From Bombardia bombarda (Eukaryota; Ascomycota; Sordariomycetes; Sordariales; Lasiosphaeriaceae), in assembly GCA_030512295.1 (NCBI GenBank), contig JAULSR010000003.1:1-64000 (forward strand): a DNA stretch of 64,000 nt, given 5' to 3'. The notes under the pieces were generated by a model that worked only from the letters and a program-made list of their open reading frames with translations, was not told the origin of the DNA and searched no databases. Position numbers and translations under genes: made by a program. Below are positions 12,701 through 22,812 of the stretch, one piece after another. The first letter of the stretch is position 1. Every line of letters starts with the position of its first letter.

Positions 12701-14682
12701 TTAAAGGAATCTAACCTTTATATTATTAATATCGATATTTTTAAATATTTAAATGATTTAATTAATAAAAGTTATAAGAAGTTAATTTTTTTATAAAATA
12801 TTATTAAATATTTCGTTATAAATTAAAATTTTAAAAAAAAAAAAGTATAGTTATTAAAAATAAAGAAAAAACTATAAATAGTTTATATAAATTATATAAT
12901 AAAAACCGGAAAAGTTTATTTTAAAAATAAAATCTTTATTAATTTAAAAAATTATAAAATCTAATTATAAATTATTTACCGTACTTACACCTCTAAACTA
13001 AAGGAATATTTAAAAAAGATTAAAATAATCGACCTTATAAACCGTATTTATTACTAGCTAAATATAACTACCGCTATTCGGGCTTATTGTAATGCTTATT
13101 TATTATATAATAAAATAAAAACCTTAAAATTATTATTTAAAAAATATTTAAAACCGTTATTAATTCCGTTAGTTTTATAGAAGAATATTTTTATTAATTA
13201 TATTACTCCCCTTCTTATATATATTAAAGCTAATAAAACTTATAAATATATTTTAATAGTTATAAATAGATTTATTAAAATAAAACATTATATATTTATA
13301 ACTATTTTTAATGCTTTAAAACTAGCCGAATAATTCTTTAAATAAATTTATTTATTTTATAAATATTCCGATATAATCGTTTCCGATAAAAGTATTTAAT
13401 TTATATTTACCTTTTAAAAAATACTTTCAAAAAAGTTCGGTATTACTTTACGCCCCTCTTACGCTTTCTACCCCGAAACTAACGGTTAAACCAAATAATT
13501 AAATATAAAAATAAAATAATATTTGCAAACTTATATTAATTAAGCGTAAAATAATTAAATAAATTAGCTCCTTTTAATAAAGTTTATAAACAATAACGTA
13601 TTTTTAAAAATAACTAATATATCTTTTTTTTTATTAATTATAGTTTTTATTTAAAGATAAGCATTAAACTTTATAAAAACCTAGACTTTAAACTTATAAA
13701 AGCTTAAAAAAAAAAGTTCTTCCGCGTTACCGAACTTATTAAACAATTCTATACGATATTAAATAAAGTTATCGTTTTTTTAAAATAAATTTAAAACTAT
13801 TATAAAGCTAATATTAACATATTAAAAAGCGACGCTTCTAAATATAAAGTCGGCTAATTAATTATATTAAACGTTAAAAATTTCAATATAAAAAAACCGT
13901 TAGATAAACTTATATTAAAATAAGAAGGACCGTTTAAAGTTTTAAAAGCATTATTATATATAATTATTTTAAATTTATTTAATAATATTAAAGTTAATAA
14001 CTTTTTTTACGTATAACTTATTAAATTATACCTTAGCGACGGCATTTTAAAATAAAAATAAATATAAAAAAACATATAAATAAATAACAAAAGAATTATA
14101 TCTTATATCGGTAAATAATAAAAATATTATTAGGAATATAAAGATATCTTCGATTATGGTAAAGCGGAAAACAAGCGTTAATAATACCTCGTTAAATAAA
14201 AAGATTATAACGAATTAATTTAATAATTACGGAATAACTTAAAGCTATAACTTAATAATAATAACGATAAAGCATTTAATTTTATACGTAAATTCTACGA
14301 CGAACATTTAAAATACGACCCCCCGCCCTAGCTTAAAAAAAAGGCGAATTATTAAAAACGATAAACTTAATTAACCGATAAAAAGAAACGGGGTAAACTT
14401 CGGAGAATAAGGTAAACTTCGGGATTACGTTAATAAAGGGACCTATTTTTTAAATAAAGGGTAATGTTACGGGCCTAGCCCGCTCTTAAGCGTAGAATAG
14501 CTCGTAAGGTATTAACGTTTTAACGCCAAAGCACTAGCACGTAATAGCCCTTTAATTAACATTTTAATTAATACCTTAGTTAGCTTTCTTAAAGATAAAA
14601 CCTTGGCTTAAGTATATAAATAATTAGTTCCGGCGTACAACTATAATTATTATAAAGTGTACCTAAGGTTTAGCCCGTCACA
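9786..14682 (+). mobile_element. N4: 3' part of a second, unrelated Gypsy-type LTR element
   Basis: The interior does not resemble the main family. Reverse transcriptase is visible at 11741-11767 as Y-L-N-N-I-L-I-Y-F, which fits Y-L-D-D-I-L-I-Y with both Asp turned to Asn. A purine-rich stretch precedes a 218-bp LTR (14465-14682) with ends TGTTACGGGC and GCCCGTCACA. Its 5' LTR is not in the window. The right flank from 14683 is main-family integrase sequence, so N4 is inserted in N5. No open frame survives. Confidence 0.8.
14465..14682 (+). repeat. 3' LTR of N4 (second family)
   Basis: Terminal inverted bases TGTTACGGGC and GCCCGTCACA bound a 218-bp unit containing agtatataaataa as a likely TATA box. 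It keeps far more G and C than the N4 interior. Only one copy is present in this window, so the left boundary rests on the terminal motif and the position after a purine-rich tract. Confidence 0.75.
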
Positions 14683-15332
14683 TTAATATTAAGATTTATC
14701 CCGGTTAAAGTTTTTAAAAAGATCGATATATAAATATATAAAATTTAACTACTAGCTAAATATACTTAACTTTATAATATTTTCCTTATTTTTTTATTAA
14801 AGAAATAATTAATAACCGAAAAATAAAAGGTATTATTATTATTAAAGCTAGTCGAAGGAGAAAAAAAGTAGGAAATAAAAAATATTATAAAGTATAAAAA
14901 TAAAAAAAATAAAAAAAGTTTTTAATTAAATAAATAAAATAGCCCGTTAAATATAATATTTAAAAACTTAAAAAATACTTAAGTAACGTATAAAAAGTAC
15001 TTTAAAGATATAAAATAAAAGTAAAATAAAAGTATAAAAAGTAAAACAACTAAGAAAAAAAAGCCGGGAATCAACGAAAACGTCGACCTACGGGAGAGGG
15101 ATAATTATAAAAACATCCCTAAGGACATTCTTAAGCACGTGCTTAAGCATATACTAGAAACGTCCCCAAATATATATTAATTATCCTATTATTTATATAT
15201 ATAAACAGCGGCCTTCGCCTACCTCCTATTATAAAAGTTAAGTTAAAGTTTAACGTTAATATTAATTATTATTTACTTTTTTAATTATTTTTATTATAAT
15301 TACTTTAATTAAATATATTTACTTTTTTTATA
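14683..15332 (+). mobile_element. N5: 3' end of a main-family copy
   Basis: It starts at the equivalent of N1 position about 5165, right after the N4 LTR. It runs through a degraded chromodomain (about 14865-14995) to a purine tract and a 227-bp LTR (15106-15332). The LTR belongs to a variant with a longer head (taaggacatt, agcacgtgct). Its right flank (15333 on) matches N1 from about 5113, so N5 is inserted in N6. Confidence 0.8.
15106..15332 (+). repeat. 3' LTR of N5 (long-head variant, strongly mutated)
   Basis: Begins TATAAAAACATCC and ends TTTTTTATA. It shares the head arrangement with the first part of the N6 LTR (21577-21686) rather than with N1, N2 or N7, which suggests two LTR subfamilies. 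Confidence 0.75.
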
Positions 15333-15407
15333 TAATTAGATTTTTTTTATAAAACTTCCGCTTTAAAATTAAAAAAAAGTTAATATTAAAATTTATTTTA
15401 ATTAAAG
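15333..15407 (+). mobile_element. N6 (outermost element), left fragment
   Basis: These 75 bp match N1 at about 5113-5187 and end exactly where N7 begins. The same element continues at 21169 after N7, and joining 15407 to 21174 restores contiguous integrase-end sequence. N6 therefore hosts both N7 and, on its left, N5 with everything inside it. Confidence 0.8.
15403..15407 (+). repeat. Target-site duplication of N7, left copy (TAAAG)
   Basis: TAAAG directly precedes the 5' LTR of N7 and is repeated directly after its 3' LTR at 21169-21173. A 5-bp duplication is the usual length for Ty3/Gypsy integrases. Confidence 0.8.
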
Positions 15408-15644
15408 TATAAGGATATCGAACATCCTTAAGTATATACTAGTTATTTTATTAACTATATATATAAATAACGGCCCTCGCCCACCTTCTATTACGAAAGC
15501 TAAATTAAAGTCTTACGCTAATATTAATTATTATTCGCCTTTTAATTATTTTTATTACTTACCTTCTTAATTATTTTTATTACTCGCTTACTTAATTATC
15601 TTTATTGTAACTACTTTAATTAAGCGTACTTACCTTCTTTTATA
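15408..15644 (+). repeat. 5' LTR of N7
   Basis: Begins TATAAGGATATCG and ends TTCTTTTATA. Three tandem copies of the internal unit are present. It is followed by attctttaacc, as in N1 and N2. Confidence 0.85.
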
Positions 15645-18600
15645 ATTCTTTAACCTTTATATACCATATAATAACGATTAAGCCGGTTATTATAATAAAT
15701 AATAATTATAAGAAAGGAAAAGCCACTCTTTAAGCTAGCCCGTTACGGAGGACCGCCTTCAAAGATTTTAAAAATATCGATAGTTAAACTCTTAATTATT
15801 AAAAAAAAAAAAAGTTTTTAATTATAAAAGCTTAATTAACGTTAAAACTCCTAGCTACCTCCTTTATTATAAACATTTAATAGTTCTAAACTATAATAAT
15901 ACAAACCATAACTAACGTTTCTATTAATTTCGGTAACCTCGGCATTACTTTAATTAATTTTAATAATTAAAAAGGGCCGTTTCGGCCGAAAGATAACCAC
16001 CCCTTTACCTACGCGGTTAGTAAATTAAAAATTAACGCTTTTTTTTAAAATAAAGAGGATTAAATTTAAATTATAAAATAAAAAAATATTACCCGTTAAG
16101 ATTAACCTTAATAGTTTTAGGTTTAATAGGCTAGTACTTAAATAGAACTTAAGATATAATAATAATAGTAAGCTTATTAAAAGTAACTTTATAATAAAAA
16201 TTTCGAATAAATTATATAACGGGAATTTAAAAATTATATTAATTTAAATTATTTTAATAATAAATTTAATAAAATTTAAGCTTATAAAAACTAATTAATA
16301 TATAATTAATACGGTAAATCTTTTTAAAAATTTTATTAAAAATAAATTATATTAATTTAACGCTTTTTTAAAATAAAAATTAATAGTACTTTTATAAGTC
16401 GGAATTATTAAATTAAATTCGACCGCTTTTATTATAATTAATATATTAAAGCCGTCTTTAATATTACTTTAATTAAAAATTATACCAAATAATATAAATA
16501 TATTTAATTTGCTAAATTTTATTTATAAAACAATAATAATCGAAATATTTATTATAAAAAGCTAAGCTTTCTTATTAGCTTTAGCGAGTCCCGGAAATTA
16601 CCGCGTATTATAAAAAAAGCTTATTCGGGATTTTACTATAATAAAGTTTAAATTTAACGTGGCAAACTCTGAAGTTTATTTATAAAGGACTCCCTCCTTT
16701 CGTACGGACCCTTTCCTTATATATTATTAATTATTTAAACGCTATTCCGTACGAAAAAGTTTATTATATACTATAATTATAATAAACTAAGGTATATATA
16801 ACGCTAATATATTACCTCGTATATTATAATTATATTAAGTTTAAACGTCCAGATTTAAAACGTTAAGATTAAAAATAACGATAATTTTAATAATTTATAT
16901 CTTAACCCTTTTAATTCGAAAAATAATTTAAAAAACGAAAAATAATAAATAATAACTTTAATTAATTTATTTAAACTATTTATAAAAGGGTAAAGCTAAG
17001 CTTTATTTTTATTATTTAAAGTAATATTTATTCCCGGCGCCGCAGCTAAAAAGCTACCTCGTTAACGATAATTATCAACGTTAATATAAAGGTATAAATT
17101 AATTATATAAATTACCGATTTTATCGAATATATTATATCTTTACCTTTTTAAAAACTAAAGGTTTTAATTTACTATAATTTATTAATTTTAACAGTAGCC
17201 GGATAAAAAACTATAATATTTTTTATTTTACTTTTTAACTTATAAATTTATATAAGAACGCCCGCTTTATTTCTTAATTTTTTTATAAGGTTAAGCGGCC
17301 GAAAAGGTCCCCACTAATATTATAAAAAAACTTAAGTATAAGATTTAAAGGTATAACTTTTTATATTATTTTTAATACTTTTAAATAAAGTTATTATTCG
17401 AAAATTTCGTTAAAAAAAATCGTTTAAAACATTTTCGATAATACTTTCGTTTTTATAGCTATAATCTTTAATATTATTATTAAACTTAAAGAAAGCTATA
17501 TCGATATATTTAATAGCTTAAAGCTAAAGCTAAGCTTAATACCTTTACCTTTAAAACTCGCCTATCGTATAGCCGTCTTTTCGAAATAAATAGCTTAAAA
17601 ACTTAATATTTTCGAAAAAGCCGAATATTATATTAATTTAATAAAAGGATTTATATTATTATAAGGCTATATTTACTTACTTAATTAAATTTAATTTAAT
17701 AAATTAACCTTTTATATTCGGAAAAACCTTATTAATAACCGGATTATAAAAAGTAATAACCTTATTAATATCTTTATTATTTTTATCTTTAAAAAGGATA
17801 AAATTATATATTTATATATAAATTATAAAGGGTTAAATAAAATTATTATTAAAAACCGATACCCGTTATTATTAATTAATAATTTTATAAACCGCTTTAT
17901 TAATATTTAGTTTTTTATTAAATTTAATTTAAAAAATGTTTATTACCGGATTAAAATTTATAAAATTAATTAATAAAAAACCGCTTTTAAAACCTACTAT
18001 AAATAATTCGAATATATTATTATATTATTTGGATTAATTAATATATTAATTATTTTTTAAACTTATATTAATAAAACTTTAATTAATTTAATAAATATAT
18101 TTTATATCGTTTATTTTAACGATATCTTTATTTATTCCGCTATCCGCGAAAAATATACTTATTATATTTTAAAAATCCTCGACCGTTTTAAACGGGCCTA
18201 GCTTTTTATTAAATAATCGAAATATTTTTTTTATTAAAATTAAATCGAATTTTTAAGTTTTATTATTAATTATTAAAATATTTCAATAAACCCGAAGCAA
18301 ATTAAAACTATTTAAAAATAGTTTATACTTTAATTAATTAAAAAAATATAAATTTTCCTTAAATTCGTTAACTTTTATCGCCGGTTTATTTATAGGTATT
18401 TTAAAATTACCGCTTTTATTATTATTTTATTAAAAAAAAAAACAAACCTTTTCCGGTAGCCGTTAAAAATTAATACCGCTTTCGAATAATTTAAATTAGT
18501 TTTTAATTAAATTAATTTTCTAACTTATTAAGAATTAAACTATTAAATCCAAATTAAAATAAACGTTAATAATTAAACAATTTTAAAAATCCTTTTATAA

Positions 18601-20955
18601 TTAATTAATTTATAATAACGTTTAATAATTTATTAATTAAAAAAATTTATAAATATTAAACTTTAGTAAGTTATTAATTAAAAAAAACTTATCGTTATTA
18701 TTAAATTTTTTAAATATTAAAGCTATTATTTAAATAATATTAATTAAAAATTCTTAATTTTAACCGATTATAAAGTATTTAAAAAGGTAATTATAGCTTT
18801 AACTTAAAACTTTAAAAACTATTTAATTAAATAAATATATTATTTATTTTCTTTTAATTTTAATATTAAATATTAGCTTAAAATTATTAATTTTATTAAC
18901 TTTTTTTTTAAAAAATTTAATTATATAATAAAAAAAATCGCTTATAACAATATATTATTTATTTTAATTAAAAAACTATAATTAATAACGAAATTATTAA
19001 TAATTATAAAAATAATTATAATTTAAATTAAAATAAAAATATAAAAAAAGTTATACTTTTAAAAATACCGCCGAACGGTTAAATAAATTAAATAAACTTT
19101 TTAATATTTTCGAATTAAAAATATAACTAAAATTTTAATTATAACGCGCTTTACCCTCGGGGCTACCGGACGTATTACGTTTAATAAAATGGAATTTCGA
19201 AAAAAAACTATTAACGGGACGGATATACCCCGATAAAAGGGCTAGGATATTATATTAAAAAAATTAATATAAATTTATTAAAATAAATAATCTTGCTGGA
19301 ACGGTTAAAATAAAAAGTCGAAAAATAATTATAATAAAAAGCTTAAGGTACCGACTTATTAATCCTTTACGTAATTATAATAAAGGTTTACGCCGGTAAA
19401 GTAGTTAAAAAATAAAATCTTAAGTATAAGTTTTATAAATTAATTATTACCTTTTAAAAAAAGGATTTTAAATATAAAAGCTATATTAAAAAGGTGCTCG
19501 AAAGTTAAAAATACGTAAGTATTAAAACTTAAAACAAATTAAAAAACGATAACATTAATAATAAAAAACCTTTCGTTATAAAAGTAAATTAATAATCTTT
19601 ATTATATTTATAATACGTAAAAAGTTCGTACGTTTATATTATAATAACCTTAAAGCTAAGTATTTTAAAAGCTATAAAATAATAAATTTATTAAAACGAA
19701 AATTCTATTAAAAGAATTTAAATATGGAAATATAAACTTATATAAAATAATATTAAATATATTTAAATAACTAATAACTTTAATATAAATTATATAATAA
19801 ATTTAATTTATTACCGTTATTTATTTAACTTTTTAAAAAAATTAATTTAAATTTTATTATTAAATTATTACTTTATTAATATAAAAACTATATTATAAAT
19901 ACCGTCTTTATAATAATAAATCGATTTATAAAAATCGCGCTTTTTATTTTAATTATTATTATTATTATAATAGTTAAATTAATTTAATTACTTTATAAGT
20001 ATATAAAGTATTAATTTAATATACCGATAGGTATAATTTTTAACCGAAATTCCTTATTAATTAGTAAGTTTTAAGTAGAACTTTCTAAAGCCCGTTAAAT
20101 TAAATAAAAGCTTTTTATAATTTATTACTTACAAACCGATAATTAATTAAAACGAATGTATTAAAACCTATAATATTATTTATAATATTTCGCCGATAAA
20201 GAAGCTTAATAAGCGCTATTATTCTTTAAAGCCGAGTTCGCGTATAATAATAGCGTATATATAATTATCGGTATAAATTCGTTCGAAACGTTATATAATT
20301 ACTACCCTTGAATAATAAATTATATACTTTCGATATAGTTAAAAATATAAAAGGTTTATAAATAATTAAATAAATTAACTTATTTAAAAGAAAAAATATA
20401 TTATTATTAATAAAAGGCTATAAATTTATAAAAAAAGTATTATAATATATAGCATTAATAGATTAAATTTAAAATAAAAAAAACAATTAAACTTTCTATA
20501 TAAAACTTCCGCTTTAAAACCGGAAAAAAGCTAGCATTAAGATTTATCCCGGTTAAAATTACCAAAAAGATCGGCACGTAAGCATATAAAATCCGGCTAC
20601 CGGCTAAATATGCTTAACTTTATAACGTTTTCCCTATCTCTTTATTAGAAAAGTAATTAGTAGCTAAAGGATAGAAGGTATTACTATTATTAAAACTAAT
20701 CGAAAAAAAAAAAGAGTAGGAAATAGAAAATATCGTAAAGCATAAAGATAAAGGAAAATAAAGAAAGTTCCTAATCAAATAAGTAGGATAGCCCGCTAAA
20801 TACAACACCTAAGAACCTAAGGAATATTTAACTAACGCATAAAAGGTACTCTAGAGATACGAGAAGAAAGCAAAACAAAGGCATAGGAAGTGGAACGATT
20901 AAAAGATGAAGGCTAGAAATCGACGAGGACGTCGACCTACGGGGGGGGGGATAAT

Positions 20956-21168
20956 TGTAAAGATATCGGACATCCTTAAGCATATGCTAGTTATCCTACC
21001 AACTATGTATATAAGCAGCGGCCCTCGCCCACCTTCCGTTGCGAGGGCTAGGTTAAAGTCTTACGCTAATACCAGTTATTGCTCGCCTTCCTAACTATCT
21101 TCATTGCTCGCCTACCCAGTTGTCTTTATTGTGACCACCTTAATTAAGCGTACCTGCCTTCTCTTATA
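20956..21168 (+). repeat. 3' LTR of N7
   Basis: Begins TGTAAAGATATCGG and ends CTCTTATA, with two tandem copies of the internal unit. It keeps most G and C, in contrast to the 5' LTR of the same element. Confidence 0.87.
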
Positions 21169-21576
21169 TAAAGTTATTAAAAAAATCGGTATATAAATAT
21201 ATAAAATCCGGCTACTAGTTAAATATATTTAACTTTATAATATTTTCCTTATTTTTTTATTAAAAAAATAATTAAAAATTAAAAAATAAAAAGTATTATT
21301 ATTATTAAAGTTAATCGAAGGAAAAGAAAAGTAAAAAATAAAAGATATTATAAAATATAAAAATAAAAGAAAGTAAAAAAAGTTTTTAATTAAATAGGTA
21401 AGATAGCCCGTTAAATATAATACTTAGGAACTTAAAAACACTTAGCCAACGTATAAAAAGTGCTCCAAAGATATAAAAAAAAAGCAAAACAAAAGCATAG
21501 AAAGTGAAACAACTAGAAGAGAAAGGCCGGGAAGTTAAGGATCGACGAGGACGTCGACCTACGGGGGGGGGATAAT

Positions 21577-21686
21577 TATAAGGATATCCCTAAGGACATC
21601 CCCAAGGATATCCCTAAGCACGTGCCCAAGCACGTGCCCAAGCATATGCCAGAGCGTCCCTAAGCACATGCTAGTTATCCCACCAA
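21577..21686 (+). repeat. Long-head 5' portion of the N6 LTR
   Basis: Contains serial short repeats (aaggatatcccta, aggacatcccca, agcacgtgccca). It stops at tatcccaccaa, just before a second LTR start, and the rest of this LTR is not found downstream. Confidence 0.65.
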
Positions 21687-21899
21687 TGTAAGGACATCGG
21701 ACATCCCCAAGCACATGCCAGTTATCCTACCAACTATGTATATAAGCAGCGGCCCTCGCCCACCTTCCGTTGCGAGGGCCAGGTTGAAGTCTTACGCCAA
21801 TACCAGTCATTGCTCGCCTTCCCAGCTATCTTCATTGCTCGCCTGCCCAGTTGTCTTCATTGTGACCACCTTGATCAGGCGTACCTGCCTTCTCTTACA
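21687..21899 (+). repeat. Terminal, nearly unmutated LTR at the heterochromatin edge
   Basis: A complete unit with ends TGTAAGG and TCTTACA and two internal tandem units, retaining CpA and TpG dinucleotides. Flanking bases (accaa left, tggtg right) do not form a direct duplication, so a simple solo-LTR insertion is not proven. The next bases begin tggtggccgtag, and a broken minus-strand gene runs up to this edge. Confidence 0.85.
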
Positions 21900-22357
21900 T
21901 GGTGGCCGTAGGCTAGGCAGCGGCACAGTACGCGACACGGTGTAGCATTGCTCATTAGTGTCGGTAACGTCCTTGATCTCGCTAATCTGGCCGTCGGAGA
22001 AGTATATAAACATATGGCGAGCGTGCTCAAATCGCTGGCGCAGGGCAGTGGCAAGGTAGGGGCGCAAAGCCTTGCTTTAGCATCTGGATTAAATCATATA
22101 CCGACGTGTCCCGCGAGTTGCAGATGATGCGCTTGTGGATATTCTCGCCGAGCAGATCCCATTGCCGGCGATTCAATCGGTCGATCAAGGCTTCAAAGCG
22201 ACGCCTGTTATCCATCTTGGGCGGCGATTTGGGACCAGCCTTTGCATTGGGCTCCGTGGTTGGTGTTGGTGGTGGAAGGGGATGGTGCCACAGACGGAGC
22301 AAACACGGTCTGTGACAAATTGTGATAAACATTAGGTCTGGATTGAGATGGTGACAT
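21900..22357 (-). pseudogene. Broken gene cut by the terminal LTR
   Basis: Minus-strand coding similarity to no family I can name. From ATG at 22357, a frame runs to a stop near 22210. A second frame carries the segment beginning M-D-N-R-R-R-F-E-A-L-I-D-R and ending near L-K-Q-G-F. A third carries R-P-Y-L-A-T-A-L-R-Q-R-F-E-H-A-R and then continues straight into the LTR. The three pieces read as one helical protein if two single-base shifts (near 22243 and 22066) are allowed. The normal C-terminus is missing because the LTR starts at 21899. An unseen intron could explain one shift. Function unknown. Confidence 0.5.
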
Positions 22358-22812
22358 TGTTCTTCTAGAGAGGGAATGCAGAGTCGATGTTCAGAGGATA
22401 CATATGTGTAGGTAGTAGGTAGAGAAAGGAGAAGGGGCGATCCGACCCGCCTAGAAAGCACTGCACTGGCGCATGCACACTTAATTGGGAGAAGACGTCA
22501 TTTGTGAACTTGAATGAACACTCAAGAAAAGCAGCAGCATGAAAACATCCATGCGATACTGCCACGTGCTCACGTGCTGTAGGTCTAGTCTAGTTGCTAT
22601 TAACAGGCAAAACTCGCTTAAGTTGTTTCCAGGTTCCATGGATTTATTTCCGGTTTCACTGATGACGTTTTGCCTGCGGTTCTTCAGCCACCATAGGCGG
22701 CGAACGGTCACTAACATAACATCATATGTCAATTAGAAGGAAAGACCCATAAGGTGGTGAATTTAACGAAAGTGAGGTGGTAACTGAATATGTAAATTTT
22801 AGTAGACTCTAC
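22358..22812. other. Intergenic, no gene seen
   Basis: Short overlapping frames on both strands only. It contains the 3' side of the rhodopsin-fold gene and the 5' side of the broken gene. No RNA gene or repeat was recognised. Confidence 0.6.

Larger units (their letters stand above)
15408..21168 (+). mobile_element. N7: full-length degenerate chromovirus inside N6
   Basis: 5761 bp with a 237-bp 5' LTR (15408-15644) and a 213-bp 3' LTR (20956-21168), flanked by identical TAAAG pentamers. The RT motif appears as Y-F-N-D at 18112-18123. The integrase and chromodomain regions follow, then a ten-G tract. Mutation is very heavy through the interior and clearly lighter in the last 600 bp. The two LTRs differ by one copy of a roughly 25-bp internal tandem unit. 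No frame is open, so the copy is inactive. Confidence 0.9.
1..21899. repeat. Nested, RIP-degraded LTR retrotransposon block
   Basis: The whole stretch is extremely AT-rich and contains no intact long reading frame. It is fully tiled by seven LTR retroelement copies or parts of copies. Eight LTRs of the main family share the core with a TATA box (tatataagcagcggccctcg) and the ends TGTAAG and CTTACA, often mutated to TATAAG and TTTATA. Removing the copies from the inside out restores contiguous element sequence at most junctions that can be checked, which supports serial nested insertion. Differences between copies are overwhelmingly C-to-T and G-to-A, including TGG tryptophan codons turned into TAG or TAA, as expected from RIP. 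Such AT blocks are usually silent heterochromatin in ascomycetes; that last point is inference. Confidence 0.93.
21169..21899 (+). mobile_element. N6 (outermost element), right end with composite 3' LTR
   Basis: This begins with the TAAAG target duplicate of N7 and continues the N6 integrase end and chromodomain (about 21330-21460). A G-run tract at 21563-21571 is followed by a composite LTR from 21577. The LTR has a long-head segment (21577-21686) followed at once by a complete 213-bp LTR of the other subfamily. It marks the junction between repeat block and gene-rich DNA. Confidence 0.8.

Noticed and set aside
15354..15407. Short internal repeat fragment between two LTRs, at first taken as an independent insertion
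   Set aside because: It is explained as the left flank of N6 between inserted N5 and N7.
21900..21916. tggtggccgtaggc after the terminal LTR as a primer-binding site
   Set aside because: It begins with TGG as expected, but no known tRNA end was recognised and no element interior follows; other copies lack it.
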